A stretch of 64,000 nt of DNA from Candidatus Cloacimonadota bacterium (GTDB lineage Bacteria; Cloacimonadota; Cloacimonadia; Cloacimonadales; Cloacimonadaceae). The first letter of the stretch is position 1, and the number at the start of each line of letters is the position of its first letter. The stretch spans positions 112,476-176,475 of the forward strand of contig JAAYEF010000011.1 in NCBI GenBank assembly GCA_012728875.1. Direction: 5' to 3'. The notes under the pieces are model-generated. The model ran no database searches, was not told where the DNA came from, and saw only the letters and a list, made by a program, of their open reading frames with translations. This document shows, piece after piece, positions 45,338-53,127 of this stretch. A program made the translations under genes and the position numbers.

Positions 45338-48300
45338 TTAAATTTGTATTGGATCGTTGTGATGGAACACTTGTCCAGACTCGTGAATTTTGTCCATCAG
45401 AAGTTTGTAGTGCCGTGAGCGGCTGCAAATATCGGAACAGCCCAAAACGTAGAGCCGTTCCTGAGCGCGGCTTACCGCCACATTGAGTTTGCGGTCCACG
45501 GAGCCGTCTGCGCTCACAGCCTCCACATTGCGCAGAAAGCTCGGACCGCGCAGAGGCAGGGTGATGATGATGTTTTTGCGTTCGGAGCCTTGAAAACGTT
45601 CCACGGTGTCGATGGTGATGGCTTTCAGGGGCTGGGGAAGCTTGCGTCGCAGGGCATGGATCATGGCTCGAAACGGTGCCACAATGCCAAAGTCCGTCAC
45701 GGGATCGGCAAGCTGGCCGCTACGCTGGAAAAGCTCCAAAAGCTTGAGAATGTAGTCCACCTGACGCAGGTCATACCAGGAAAATTCCGAGGGGGGAAAC
45801 TCCACCCAGGTGAGCCGGGAATCCAAAAAACTGCTGCCTTGTGGGTTCAGAGACTCTTTTTGCCGGGGGATCATGGAAACCAAGCCGTGACCATAGTAGT
45901 GCTGGACGAGCCCGGCAATTTCGTCGTGCATGCGGAAATGCTGGTGGAGCATGGTGACCGAGGAATCCCAAGCTTTGGATTTGCAAACCCTGCCCAAGCG
46001 CTCCATCAGGGATTGGCTGTAGGAATCGTAACAGAGATTCTGCAGCTTTTCGTGCGTAAAACCAAAGCCTTCCTCGCTTTGGCGCGAGATGGGCGGAAGC
46101 TGGTTTTGGTCGCCCACCAAAATGGTCTTGGGGATTTTGGAGATGATACCCAAAATGCTGTTTTCCATGATCTGCGAAGCTTCGTCAATCACCAGTTCGT
46201 CAATCTTGATCAGCTTTTGCAGGTCTGCCAGCCAACTGTTGCAGCTTTGCACGGTTGCCACCCAAACGCGGCAGGAACCCAGGATGGCTGCCACATCCTT
46301 GAAGCGTTTGCCCTGGATGCGGCTGTCCATCAGCTCTTTGTCAATTTCGTCGCTTTGGCCGGTGCGGATGAAGTCGATCCCGTGTTTGCGCAGGTTGCGG
46401 CAGATCTCATCCACGGCGCGGTTGGTGAAACTGAGAATGAGCACGGTTTTATCGGTTTCGGTGTAAAGTTTTTTGATGTAGCGGGTCAGCAATCCCGAGG
46501 TTTTTCCCGTTCCGGGCGGACCCTGCACGATGTGGTAATCCTGGGCGGCAAACATCAGTTGGATCACCCGCTCAAGCTCGTCTGTGGCTGGGTTTGCAAT
46601 TTCGTCAACCCGGGGCTTTTCCAAGCCCAAGAGCAAATTACGCTTGCGGGGCTGGGCAGACATAAAGGCAAAAAGCGCCTGCAGCGGACTGTAGAGCGAG
46701 CTTTCCAGGATGTCGTGTTCAAGCGACCACAAATGGTTTTTGAAATCTTCCCAGCGCCGGTGCAAGCCGCCGCGGATGGTGACGGTGAGTTCGGTTTCGC
46801 TGATGGTGTCGATGCGTCCGCGCAGCAGGTCTTGTTTTTCCACGCTCATGCCCTGACGATAGAGCACAACGATGTCTCCGCTGCGAAAATCGGTGACGGC
46901 TTCGCTGTCGGAGAGCGTGAACTGAACCTGGGCAAAGTCAATCTGATTAACCTTGAGGTCGCTCAAGATGCGGTAGCGTTCGCGCTTGGAGTCGGCGCTT
47001 TCCTGCCAGAGGGCGTTGTGCCCATAGATGCTGTCCAAGCCCAGGCCGCCGATCTTTTCAAACCAGATTTCTCGAGCCATGAGCCGGATCTGCCCCATCA
47101 GCCATTGATATTCGTGTTCCTGAATGCTGTTGAGGATGGTTTTGATGTGGTCCAGATTATTTTGGATGAAGGGCGGAACGTTGGAAAAATCGCTGTCCCG
47201 CAGCCAGTCGAAAAACGTGCCGGGATCGGTTGCCAAACCGCGCAGGATGCCCACAATGCGGTTTCGGCACATGATGAGGTTTTGTTCCAGGCTGGTGGCA
47301 CTGGCAACGTGGCGCAAAGGTTTTTCCCTTGCAGCTGAATAGAAAATGCTGCTGAAGCCCAGGTTGCCGCTGGAACCGCAGGATTGCAGGATCATGTTGT
47401 ATGCCGCCACCTGCATCTTGTGTTGGCTCCAGACGTCGTGCAACGGCGGTTTTCCGCTTTTGAGTTCAACAATGTGGCGCTTGCCGTCGCGCTCGTAAAG
47501 TATGTCCAGCCTGCCCTGCATACCGTTTTGGGGTGAAATGTAGGATGGCTCGAGTTGGACGGCGTCGTTTGCCAGGGATCGGGTGAAATCCCTGATGTTT
47601 TTAAAATGGTTGTTTTTGATGGTGTGGAACACATTCATGGCGCTTTGCAAGCCCAAAGCCACCAGGGAAATGGGCTTTTTTGCCATGCTGAGCCGGAAAA
47701 GATCCTCATAATCCGCATCGGGCGAGGAGACAAGCTCGTCCAAAATCTCGTTTGCGATGATGCCCATAACGGGTTTTTCCGAGGCGCCTTCGCTCTGCAT
47801 CCGGTTCAGAATGAAAAACTCCGGGTGTATGCCGTCCTGGGTGAAACATTCGGCAATCGCGCTGGCGTCCACCAGAAAGTCGGGTTCCACAACGACGAAG
47901 GTGTTGGGATTGCTTTGATAATAGCGGTCTTTGCCGGCGATGGCGCTCAGGTTTTGGCAACTGAGGCTGCAGTATTTCCACAAAACCTTGTTCAGGCGGC
48001 TCCACTTGCGGCCTTCGCCCGCAAAATCGTTCAGGAAAATCGTGCATTGGCTGCCGTCGTCCAGGATGGCGATTATCTTTAACCCGCTGATCTTGGTGTC
48101 TTTTTCGATTGGTTCCCAGGTTTGAACCACAGAGAGGAAGCTCTTTTTGGGGGTTTCGAAGCTGATGGTGGCAAAGGGCGTGGCGCCGTGGTTCTTGATG
48201 AAATCTTCCACCATGAGGTCGCGAGTGCCGGGATCCAGCCATTGCAGCAGATTTCTGAGCGCCAAAACAGAGCTTGTCCAGTTGGCAGAGCTGGTTTTGA

Positions 48301-48574
48301 AGTCAGTTTCGTGGACGGCTTTGTTCGCCAGGACGCGCAGACGGTTGAGCTGGGCAACGATCTCAGAAGGCGCCTGCAGGGTCTCGTGCACATATTGCAT
48401 CCGGGCAAAGAGGCCGCTGAAGCTCAAGCCGCTGTCGGCACTGAGATCTTTATAGACCCCTTCCACCAAGCGGCGAAGCTGTGTCAGCTGGTTGTTCAGG
48501 TCCCCGGGTGATGCGATGAGCTGGTTCAGACTGTTGTAAACTGCCGAACTTTGCTCTGGGCGAAAATGGCTCAC
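45338..48574 (-). CDS. Dna2-like nuclease-helicase (PD-(D/E)XK nuclease fused to SF1 helicase)
   Basis: 1078 residues. N-terminal helical region (about 28-92) with RRLVEGVYKDL and RLRVLANKAVHE resembles DUF4145/HEPN-type domains. A PD-(D/E)XK nuclease follows at about 350-400: GRLDILY, then HIVELKSGKPP (the D-(x)n-E-x-K core) and HKMQVAAYNMIL, the RecB/Cas4-type Q-x3-Y motif. No clear four-Cys iron-sulfur cluster is seen around it, unlike eukaryotic Dna2. The SF1B Upf1-like helicase occupies about 660-1055: Walker A GPPGTGKT (685-692), DEAS motif II (797-800), GDQNQLPPI motif III, DTVERFQGSE motif V and NVAVSRAQERLYVLG motif VI. It would be ATP-driven and act on DNA ends or flaps. GTG start overlaps the small membrane protein stop. 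Repair or defence are both possible. Confidence 0.88.
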   Translation of the reverse strand: MSHFRPEQSSAVYNSLNQLIASPGDLNNQLTQLRRLVEGVYKDLSADSGLSFSGLFARMQYVHETLQAPSEIVAQLNRLRVLANKAVHETDFKTSSANWTSSVLALRNLLQWLDPGTRDLMVEDFIKNHGATPFATISFETPKKSFLSVVQTWEPIEKDTKISGLKIIAILDDGSQCTIFLNDFAGEGRKWSRLNKVLWKYCSLSCQNLSAIAGKDRYYQSNPNTFVVVEPDFLVDASAIAECFTQDGIHPEFFILNRMQSEGASEKPVMGIIANEILDELVSSPDADYEDLFRLSMAKKPISLVALGLQSAMNVFHTIKNNHFKNIRDFTRSLANDAVQLEPSYISPQNGMQGRLDILYERDGKRHIVELKSGKPPLHDVWSQHKMQVAAYNMILQSCGSSGNLGFSSIFYSAAREKPLRHVASATSLEQNLIMCRNRIVGILRGLATDPGTFFDWLRDSDFSNVPPFIQNNLDHIKTILNSIQEHEYQWLMGQIRLMAREIWFEKIGGLGLDSIYGHNALWQESADSKRERYRILSDLKVNQIDFAQVQFTLSDSEAVTDFRSGDIVVLYRQGMSVEKQDLLRGRIDTISETELTVTIRGGLHRRWEDFKNHLWSLEHDILESSLYSPLQALFAFMSAQPRKRNLLLGLEKPRVDEIANPATDELERVIQLMFAAQDYHIVQGPPGTGKTSGLLTRYIKKLYTETDKTVLILSFTNRAVDEICRNLRKHGIDFIRTGQSDEIDKELMDSRIQGKRFKDVAAILGSCRVWVATVQSCNSWLADLQKLIKIDELVIDEASQIMENSILGIISKIPKTILVGDQNQLPPISRQSEEGFGFTHEKLQNLCYDSYSQSLMERLGRVCKSKAWDSSVTMLHQHFRMHDEIAGLVQHYYGHGLVSMIPRQKESLNPQGSSFLDSRLTWVEFPPSEFSWYDLRQVDYILKLLELFQRSGQLADPVTDFGIVAPFRAMIHALRRKLPQPLKAITIDTVERFQGSERKNIIITLPLRGPSFLRNVEAVSADGSVDRKLNVAVSRAQERLYVLGCSDICSRSRHYKLLMDKIHESGQVFHHNDPIQI

Positions 48575-48792
48575 TTTCCTGATTTTTTACGCTTGAGGTA
48601 GCTGGCTTTCACCCATCCCCAGTTTAGGATCAAATGCAATATCGCCGCCAAAAAGAACAGGCTGCCGGAGATGAAGTGCAGCTTGTACCAAGGGGCGGTT
48701 TGAATTTTTATGTAGCCCACAAGGCCCACCATCGTGAAAACCACCGTTAAAAGCAGTATGGGGTTTAAAACCTTGAGTATTTTGATGTTCAT
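48571..48792 (-). CDS. Small two-helix membrane protein
   Basis: 73 residues with two hydrophobic segments, ILLLTVVFTMVGLVGYI (about 12-28) and LHFISGSLFFLAAILHLILNW (about 38-58, with two His), and a basic Lys-rich C-terminus. The His-x-hydrophobic-His arrangement in the second helix and the HFISG context recall small DUF4405-type cytochrome-b-like membrane proteins. Its stop overlaps the nuclease-helicase GTG and its ATG overlaps the ftsY stop, so it is embedded in a coupled operon. Function is unknown. Confidence 0.7.
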   Translation of the reverse strand: MNIKILKVLNPILLLTVVFTMVGLVGYIKIQTAPWYKLHFISGSLFFLAAILHLILNWGWVKASYLKRKKSGK

Positions 48793-49748
48793 TCTTCCTC
48801 CTGAATTTCTTCTTCAGTTTCGTTATTGGTAAAAAAGGCCTGCACAAAAGCGTCTGCATTGAAGACTTCGAGGTCGCCAATGCCTTCGCCCACGCCGATG
48901 AAGCGCACGGGCAGGTCCAAATTGTGTTTGAGATTGAAAATGATTCCGCCTTTGGAAGTACCGTCATATTTGCTGAGGATCAAGCCCGTGAGCGGCATGG
49001 CTTTGTGGAAGTTAACCGCTTGGGAAATGGCGTTTTGGCCGGTTGTTGCGTCCACCACCAACAGGGCTTGATGTGGCGCTTCGGGAATCAGTTTTTTGAT
49101 GGTGCGGTCGATCTTGGTGAGTTCATTCATCAGGTTTTCCCGCGTATGTTGGCGTCCGGCGGTGTCGATCAAAACAACGTCGAAACCCTTTGCCAGAGCG
49201 GAGGCGATGCCATCGTAAACCACGGAGGCGGGGTCTGCATCCTGATGCGAACGGATGATGGTGGCGTTCGCGCGTTCCGCCCAAATGGCAAGCTGTTCGA
49301 TGGCGGCGGCACGGAAGGTGTCTCCGGCAATGATCATCACACGTTTTCCGGCATCGCCCAAAGCCTTGGCAATCTTTCCGATGCTGGTGGTTTTTCCCAC
49401 TCCGTTCACGCCCACAAATGCGATCACATAGGGCTTGGTGTCAATTTCATCGAAAAGGCTGCCCAGATCCTCATAATCTTTCAAGAGGAGGTTTTGCATG
49501 ATTTCGCCAAGTGCGGTTTGAACTTCGCCGGCGTCTGTGATTCTGTCCACCCTGATCCGCTGGGTGAGGCTGTCCATGATGAATTGGGTCATTTCGACCC
49601 CGGTGTCGCATTTGAGGAGGATCTCTTCGATTTCCTCCATCAGCTCGTCATCAACCTTGCCGCGCAGCTTGACCGCTTCGGCAATTTTGCCCAGAAATCC
49701 GCTTTTGGTGCGTGCCAGTTTCTGTCTGAGTTTTCCAATCAGGCTCAT
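48789..49748 (-). CDS. ftsY: Signal recognition particle receptor FtsY
   Basis: 319 residues: a short N-terminal region without the long acidic A domain, then the NG domain. GVNGVGKTTSIGKIA is the P-loop, DTFRAAA the insertion-box motif, DTAGRQHT the switch region, SKYDGTSKGG the guanine-specificity motif and GVGEGIGDLEVF the closing motif. FtsY docks SRP-ribosome complexes at the membrane for co-translational insertion. ATG 49748 is chosen for its upstream GGAG; the frame extends 7 codons further. It is the first gene of the minus-strand run. Confidence 0.97.
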   Translation of the reverse strand: MSLIGKLRQKLARTKSGFLGKIAEAVKLRGKVDDELMEEIEEILLKCDTGVEMTQFIMDSLTQRIRVDRITDAGEVQTALGEIMQNLLLKDYEDLGSLFDEIDTKPYVIAFVGVNGVGKTTSIGKIAKALGDAGKRVMIIAGDTFRAAAIEQLAIWAERANATIIRSHQDADPASVVYDGIASALAKGFDVVLIDTAGRQHTRENLMNELTKIDRTIKKLIPEAPHQALLVVDATTGQNAISQAVNFHKAMPLTGLILSKYDGTSKGGIIFNLKHNLDLPVRFIGVGEGIGDLEVFNADAFVQAFFTNNETEEEIQEEE

Positions 49749-49840
49749 ATCTTGTATTCTCCAAAACAATTGCTTTTCAGTTCCGCCGGGATGAAAACCC
49801 CTTTGACGGCGGTTTTAAGCCCTGTCTCCCACTTTTGTGA

Positions 49841-49868
49841 TTGACAAAGGCAGTGTCTGCCATAAAAT
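49841..49868 (+). promoter_or_regulatory. Sigma-70-type promoter
   Basis: TTGACA (49841-49846), 16-nt spacer, TAAAAT (49863-49868). This near-consensus pair lies 45 bp before the ATG of the membrane protein at 49913 in the divergent gap with ftsY, and should drive the membrane protein - trmB - dus run. Confidence 0.75.
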
Positions 49869-49912
49869 AGCTCCATTGGATAACGTCAATTAAAATTTAC
49901 AAGAGGCAAGCC

Positions 49913-50596
49913 ATGCAAAGCATAAAATTCAAGCCGATATTCCTGTTGGCGCTGCTGCTCCCGCTTTTGGGCGCCATTGTGGGATATTTTATCAGCAACA
50001 TCGGGCAAACTCATGAAGCCCAGACCGTAACGTCTTACAGCGACCCTGCAGCAGGGGATATCATAGAGATTTACCGTGCCGAAGATGCCTTGCCGGTCAA
50101 GGCGGCAAAACGCCCCGGTTCCTTGGAATTGGGCATCTTTCTGGCTCTGGTTTGTGGCGCGGTGGCGGTGATTTACCACTATCTGAAAAATCCCCTGGCC
50201 TGGATTGTCATCTTCCTGTTAAGCTTGGCTTTTTCGCTGGCATACAGCCCGAAAATGGGTGTGAGCCTCAGTTGGTTTTTTCTTTCAAACCTGGCGTTGG
50301 CGGCTTTGATGACACTGCTGATAAAATTCGTCTTCTTCATGAAAGCCCTCACGCGCTTCAGAATGGTTTTGGGTTCGCTGATTGGCGCCGGACTGATCGC
50401 AGCTTGGTATCGCGGACTTTTTCTGCTCACCAAACAAACGCTTATTCCAAGCTGGTCTGCGGCTTACATCCATGCCCTGCTGGTTTTTGTCTTCATCGCC
50501 CAGGGGCTTTCCCTGGCGGATCTTTTCATCCAGCGCTCACAATTGAACGAACTTAAAGCCAGCCGAGTTTCAGAAGACGAGGACGAAGATGCTTGA
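49913..50596 (+). CDS. Membrane protein of unknown function
   Basis: 227 residues. Hydrophobic segments at about 8-28, 70-85, 92-107 (AWIVIFLLSLAFSLAY), 118-138, 155-170 and 183-200, so five to six transmembrane helices. An extracytoplasmic loop lies at about 30-68, and the C-terminal tail is highly acidic (EDEDEDA). No family is recognised. AGAGG precedes the ATG and a strong promoter lies just upstream. The end overlaps trmB by 8 bp. Confidence 0.75.
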   Translation: MQSIKFKPIFLLALLLPLLGAIVGYFISNIGQTHEAQTVTSYSDPAAGDIIEIYRAEDALPVKAAKRPGSLELGIFLALVCGAVAVIYHYLKNPLAWIVIFLLSLAFSLAYSPKMGVSLSWFFLSNLALAALMTLLIKFVFFMKALTRFRMVLGSLIGAGLIAAWYRGLFLLTKQTLIPSWSAAYIHALLVFVFIAQGLSLADLFIQRSQLNELKASRVSEDEDEDA

Positions 50597-51197
50597 AGAC
50601 TGGGATTTCTTCGTTTTGGAGCCTGGGGAAGGCTTTCTGGAGCCGCAAAAGGTGTTTGATAACCAGAAGCCTTTGCATCTGGAAATTGGCTCCGGCAAGG
50701 GTGAATTTCTTTCGCAATATGCACCTTTGCACCCACAGTGGAACTTTTTGGGCTTGGAAGCAGCCGATAAAAGGATTCGGAATATCCTGAAAAAGATCAA
50801 CTCAGAACGCCATTCCAATGTACGTTTGATGCGTATGATGGTGGATGCCGGGATTGCGCAGCTTCTGCCGCCAGAGTCCGTGGCTTGTGTGTATATTCAA
50901 CACCCCGACCCCTGGCCCAAACGCAGGCACCACAGGCGCAGACTCTTTCAGCCCGAGTTTTTGAAAGCCCTGGCGCAGGTGATGGAGCCTGGCGCTGAAC
51001 TGCACATCGCCACCGATCACAAAGAATACAGCATCTGGATTGCCGAAATGATGCTGAAGCAAGCCGAATATGTGTCGCTGCAAAATGAGGTGATTCAAAA
51101 CAGTCCGAGCCTGCAAGACCACGTTGCCACCTGGTATGAAACGGAGCAGCGGCGCCAGGGTTTTGAGCCCCATTTCATGCTTTTTAAACGCATCTGA
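50589..51197 (+). CDS. trmB: tRNA (guanine-N7-)-methyltransferase
   Basis: 202 residues. LHLEIGSGKGEFL is the SAM-binding motif I, NFLGLEAADKRI the post-I region with the acidic ribose contact, and IQHPDPWPKRRHHRRRL the TrmB signature with the catalytic Asp and basic RNA-binding patch. IATDHKEY is near the end. It makes m7G46 in tRNAs. It overlaps the membrane-protein gene by 8 bp and is followed 4 bp later by a tRNA dihydrouridine synthase, giving a tRNA-modification pair. Confidence 0.95.
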   Translation: MLEDWDFFVLEPGEGFLEPQKVFDNQKPLHLEIGSGKGEFLSQYAPLHPQWNFLGLEAADKRIRNILKKINSERHSNVRLMRMMVDAGIAQLLPPESVACVYIQHPDPWPKRRHHRRRLFQPEFLKALAQVMEPGAELHIATDHKEYSIWIAEMMLKQAEYVSLQNEVIQNSPSLQDHVATWYETEQRRQGFEPHFMLFKRI

Positions 51198-51201
51198 ACC
51201 G

Positions 51202-52179
51202 ATGAAAGCTTCTTCCCTGCAAAGCATTTGCCAAGCAAAATTGTGGCTGGCACCTCTGGCGGGCTACACAGACCAAGCCTTCCGCCAGCTTTGCAAAGAA
51301 AACGGCGCAGACGTGCTTGTGAGCGAAATGGTGAGCGCAGACGGCTTGAGCCGGGATTCCTTGAAAACCATCCAATATGTGCATTTTGACGAGGTGGAGC
51401 GACCCTTTGGGATTCAACTTTTTGGTTCCGACCCTCTGGTGATGGCTCGCGCTGCGGAACTCTGCCTTGACTACAAGCCCGACTTTATCGATATAAACAT
51501 GGGCTGTCCGGTGAAAAAAGTGGTGAAGCGCGGAGCAGGAAGCGCTCTGATGAAAGAGCCGAAGAGGGCTTGGGAAATCGTGTCTGAAGTGAGATCCGTT
51601 TTGGGGGATTCATGCCTGCTGGGAGTGAAATTTCGCAGCGGCTGGAACCCGCAAAGCCTGAACTACATTGAATTTGGCAAAATGATGGAGGACGCGGGGG
51701 CAGACTTCATCTGCCTGCACGCCCGCACGCAATCCCAGATGTTTTCCGGTGAAGCGGATTGGGCTCACATTGCCGCGCTCAAAAAAGAACTGAGGATTCC
51801 CTTGATTGGAAACGGGGATGTGAAAAGCCCGGAAGATGCAGGCAGGATGATAACTGAAACGGCTTGCGATTCTGTGATGATAGGCCGTGGCGCCTTGGGC
51901 AAGCCCTGGATATTTTCACAAAGCAAACAGCTGTGGGAAAGCGGCGACTACAAGCCTGTGACGAAAAGCAAGCTTCAGGAAACCATCTTCCGCTTCATCG
52001 ATCTATCCCTGAAATTCAAGCCCGAACGCGTGGTTTACAAAGAACTGCGCTCGCAGCTCTGCCACTATACCAAGGGTTTGGCGGGATCGGCGGAATTGCG
52101 CCAGCAGATCAACCGCGCTGAAAGCACAGACCAGATCAAGGAATTAATCACCCAAAGCGAAGCTTTCCGCCTGCTTTGA
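51202..52179 (+). CDS. tRNA-dihydrouridine synthase (DusB-like)
   Basis: 325 residues. WLAPLAGYTDQAFRQLC opens the FMN-binding TIM barrel. DINMGCPVKKVVKRGAGSAL contains the catalytic Cys, FICLHARTQSQMFSG the His/Arg FMN motif, IPLIGNGDV the phosphate-binding loop and VMIGRGALGKPWIF the last FMN motif. A C-terminal helical RNA-recognition domain follows. It reduces specific tRNA uridines with NADPH. ATG 51202 is chosen because it starts 4 bp after trmB; the frame is open upstream inside trmB. The gene converges on ndk with an 11-bp gap and no visible terminator. Confidence 0.93.
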   Translation: MKASSLQSICQAKLWLAPLAGYTDQAFRQLCKENGADVLVSEMVSADGLSRDSLKTIQYVHFDEVERPFGIQLFGSDPLVMARAAELCLDYKPDFIDINMGCPVKKVVKRGAGSALMKEPKRAWEIVSEVRSVLGDSCLLGVKFRSGWNPQSLNYIEFGKMMEDAGADFICLHARTQSQMFSGEADWAHIAALKKELRIPLIGNGDVKSPEDAGRMITETACDSVMIGRGALGKPWIFSQSKQLWESGDYKPVTKSKLQETIFRFIDLSLKFKPERVVYKELRSQLCHYTKGLAGSAELRQQINRAESTDQIKELITQSEAFRLL

Positions 52180-52190
52180 ACCCTCCGATT

Positions 52191-52616
52191 TCAAACCAGT
52201 TCCGGGGACGTATCGCTGCCAAAAATCAGCTTGATCTCACGCCGGGCGTTTTCATCCGTATCCGAGGCATGAACGGCATTTTCGGCTATCCCTTCAGCAT
52301 ATAGGTGACGGATTGTGCCAGGTTCACGTTCCTGGGGAATGGCAGAACCCACCAGCTTTCGAAGCTCCTCCACGGCGTTTTCTTTTTCCAGCAGCAGGGC
52401 GATATTCGGACCGGAAATCATGAATTTCACCAAGCGGTCAAAAAAATCCTTGCCTTGGTGCATGGCATAGAACTCGCCCGCGCCTTGGGCTGTGAACTGC
52501 AGATCCTTCACCTTCAGGATATGGAAGCCGGATTCCTCCAGGATGGTGATGATGTGCCCCACGTGACGATGTTCGATCGCGTTGGGCTTGATCAGCAGCA
52601 GGGTTTGGCTGGTCAT
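52191..52616 (-). CDS. ndk: Nucleoside diphosphate kinase
   Basis: 141 residues, standard length. TLLLIKPNAIEHRHVGHII carries the N-terminal KPN motif. FMISGPNIALLLE and the C-terminal NAVHASD with the phosphohistidine are present. Ndk balances nucleoside triphosphate pools by a ping-pong phosphohistidine mechanism. Its ATG overlaps the stop of the small upstream gene (ATGA), so it is second in a two-gene minus-strand unit. Confidence 0.96.
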   Translation of the reverse strand: MTSQTLLLIKPNAIEHRHVGHIITILEESGFHILKVKDLQFTAQGAGEFYAMHQGKDFFDRLVKFMISGPNIALLLEKENAVEELRKLVGSAIPQEREPGTIRHLYAEGIAENAVHASDTDENARREIKLIFGSDTSPELV

Positions 52617-52936
52617 CGGATGGGATAGACTGTTTCGATATAGTCCAGGGCTGCCACTTTGATGGCGATGTCGCGGTTTAGCACTCTGCTCATTTTCACT
52701 TTGTGCATCAGGATATCGGTCCAGATATCGTAAATCTCGCCGGGCTTGAATTCCACTGTGGTATATTGTTTCAGCATATCCTGATAGAATTCATCGCGGT
52801 CTGTGTCCACGCGGGCAATCACCAGTTTGTGGCTGTCGCCAAGGGTGTCATAATCCTTAAAACGGATGTCGATTACTGCATATCCAAGTTTCAGCAGGTT
52901 TTCGTAGTTTACTTGGAAGTCTTCGAAGTTGGCCAT
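52613..52936 (-). CDS. Small protein of unknown function coupled to ndk
   Basis: 107 residues with a predicted mixed alpha/beta content, no signal peptide and no membrane segment. Recognisable stretches are YAVIDIRFKDYDTL, KLVIARVDTDRDEFYQDML and a C-terminal AIKVAALDYIETVYPIR. No family is recognised. A good GGAGAG sits ahead of the ATG, and its stop overlaps the ndk start, so it is a real, translated gene. It is divergent from uvrB across a 191-bp gap. Confidence 0.75.
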   Translation of the reverse strand: MANFEDFQVNYENLLKLGYAVIDIRFKDYDTLGDSHKLVIARVDTDRDEFYQDMLKQYTTVEFKPGEIYDIWTDILMHKVKMSRVLNRDIAIKVAALDYIETVYPIR

Positions 52937-53127
52937 TTTATCTCTCCAGTGCTTAATTTTCTCGACAAAAAAAGGGGTCTCTGTAATCTGGGTTCATGCT
53001 TTTTTGGTAAAAGCTAAAAGTCAAGCAAAAACTGTTGACCCGGCGGAGAATATTTCCATCCGGGAAGCCCAAGGCTCTGTTTGAGTTGACGTTGTGACCA
53101 AAAACTATTAATTGAAAAAAGGACCAA

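Noticed and set aside
45590..47338. 582-residue open frame antisense to the nuclease-helicase
   Set aside because: The minus strand has every helicase motif; the plus-strand frame has no motif and is a mirror product.
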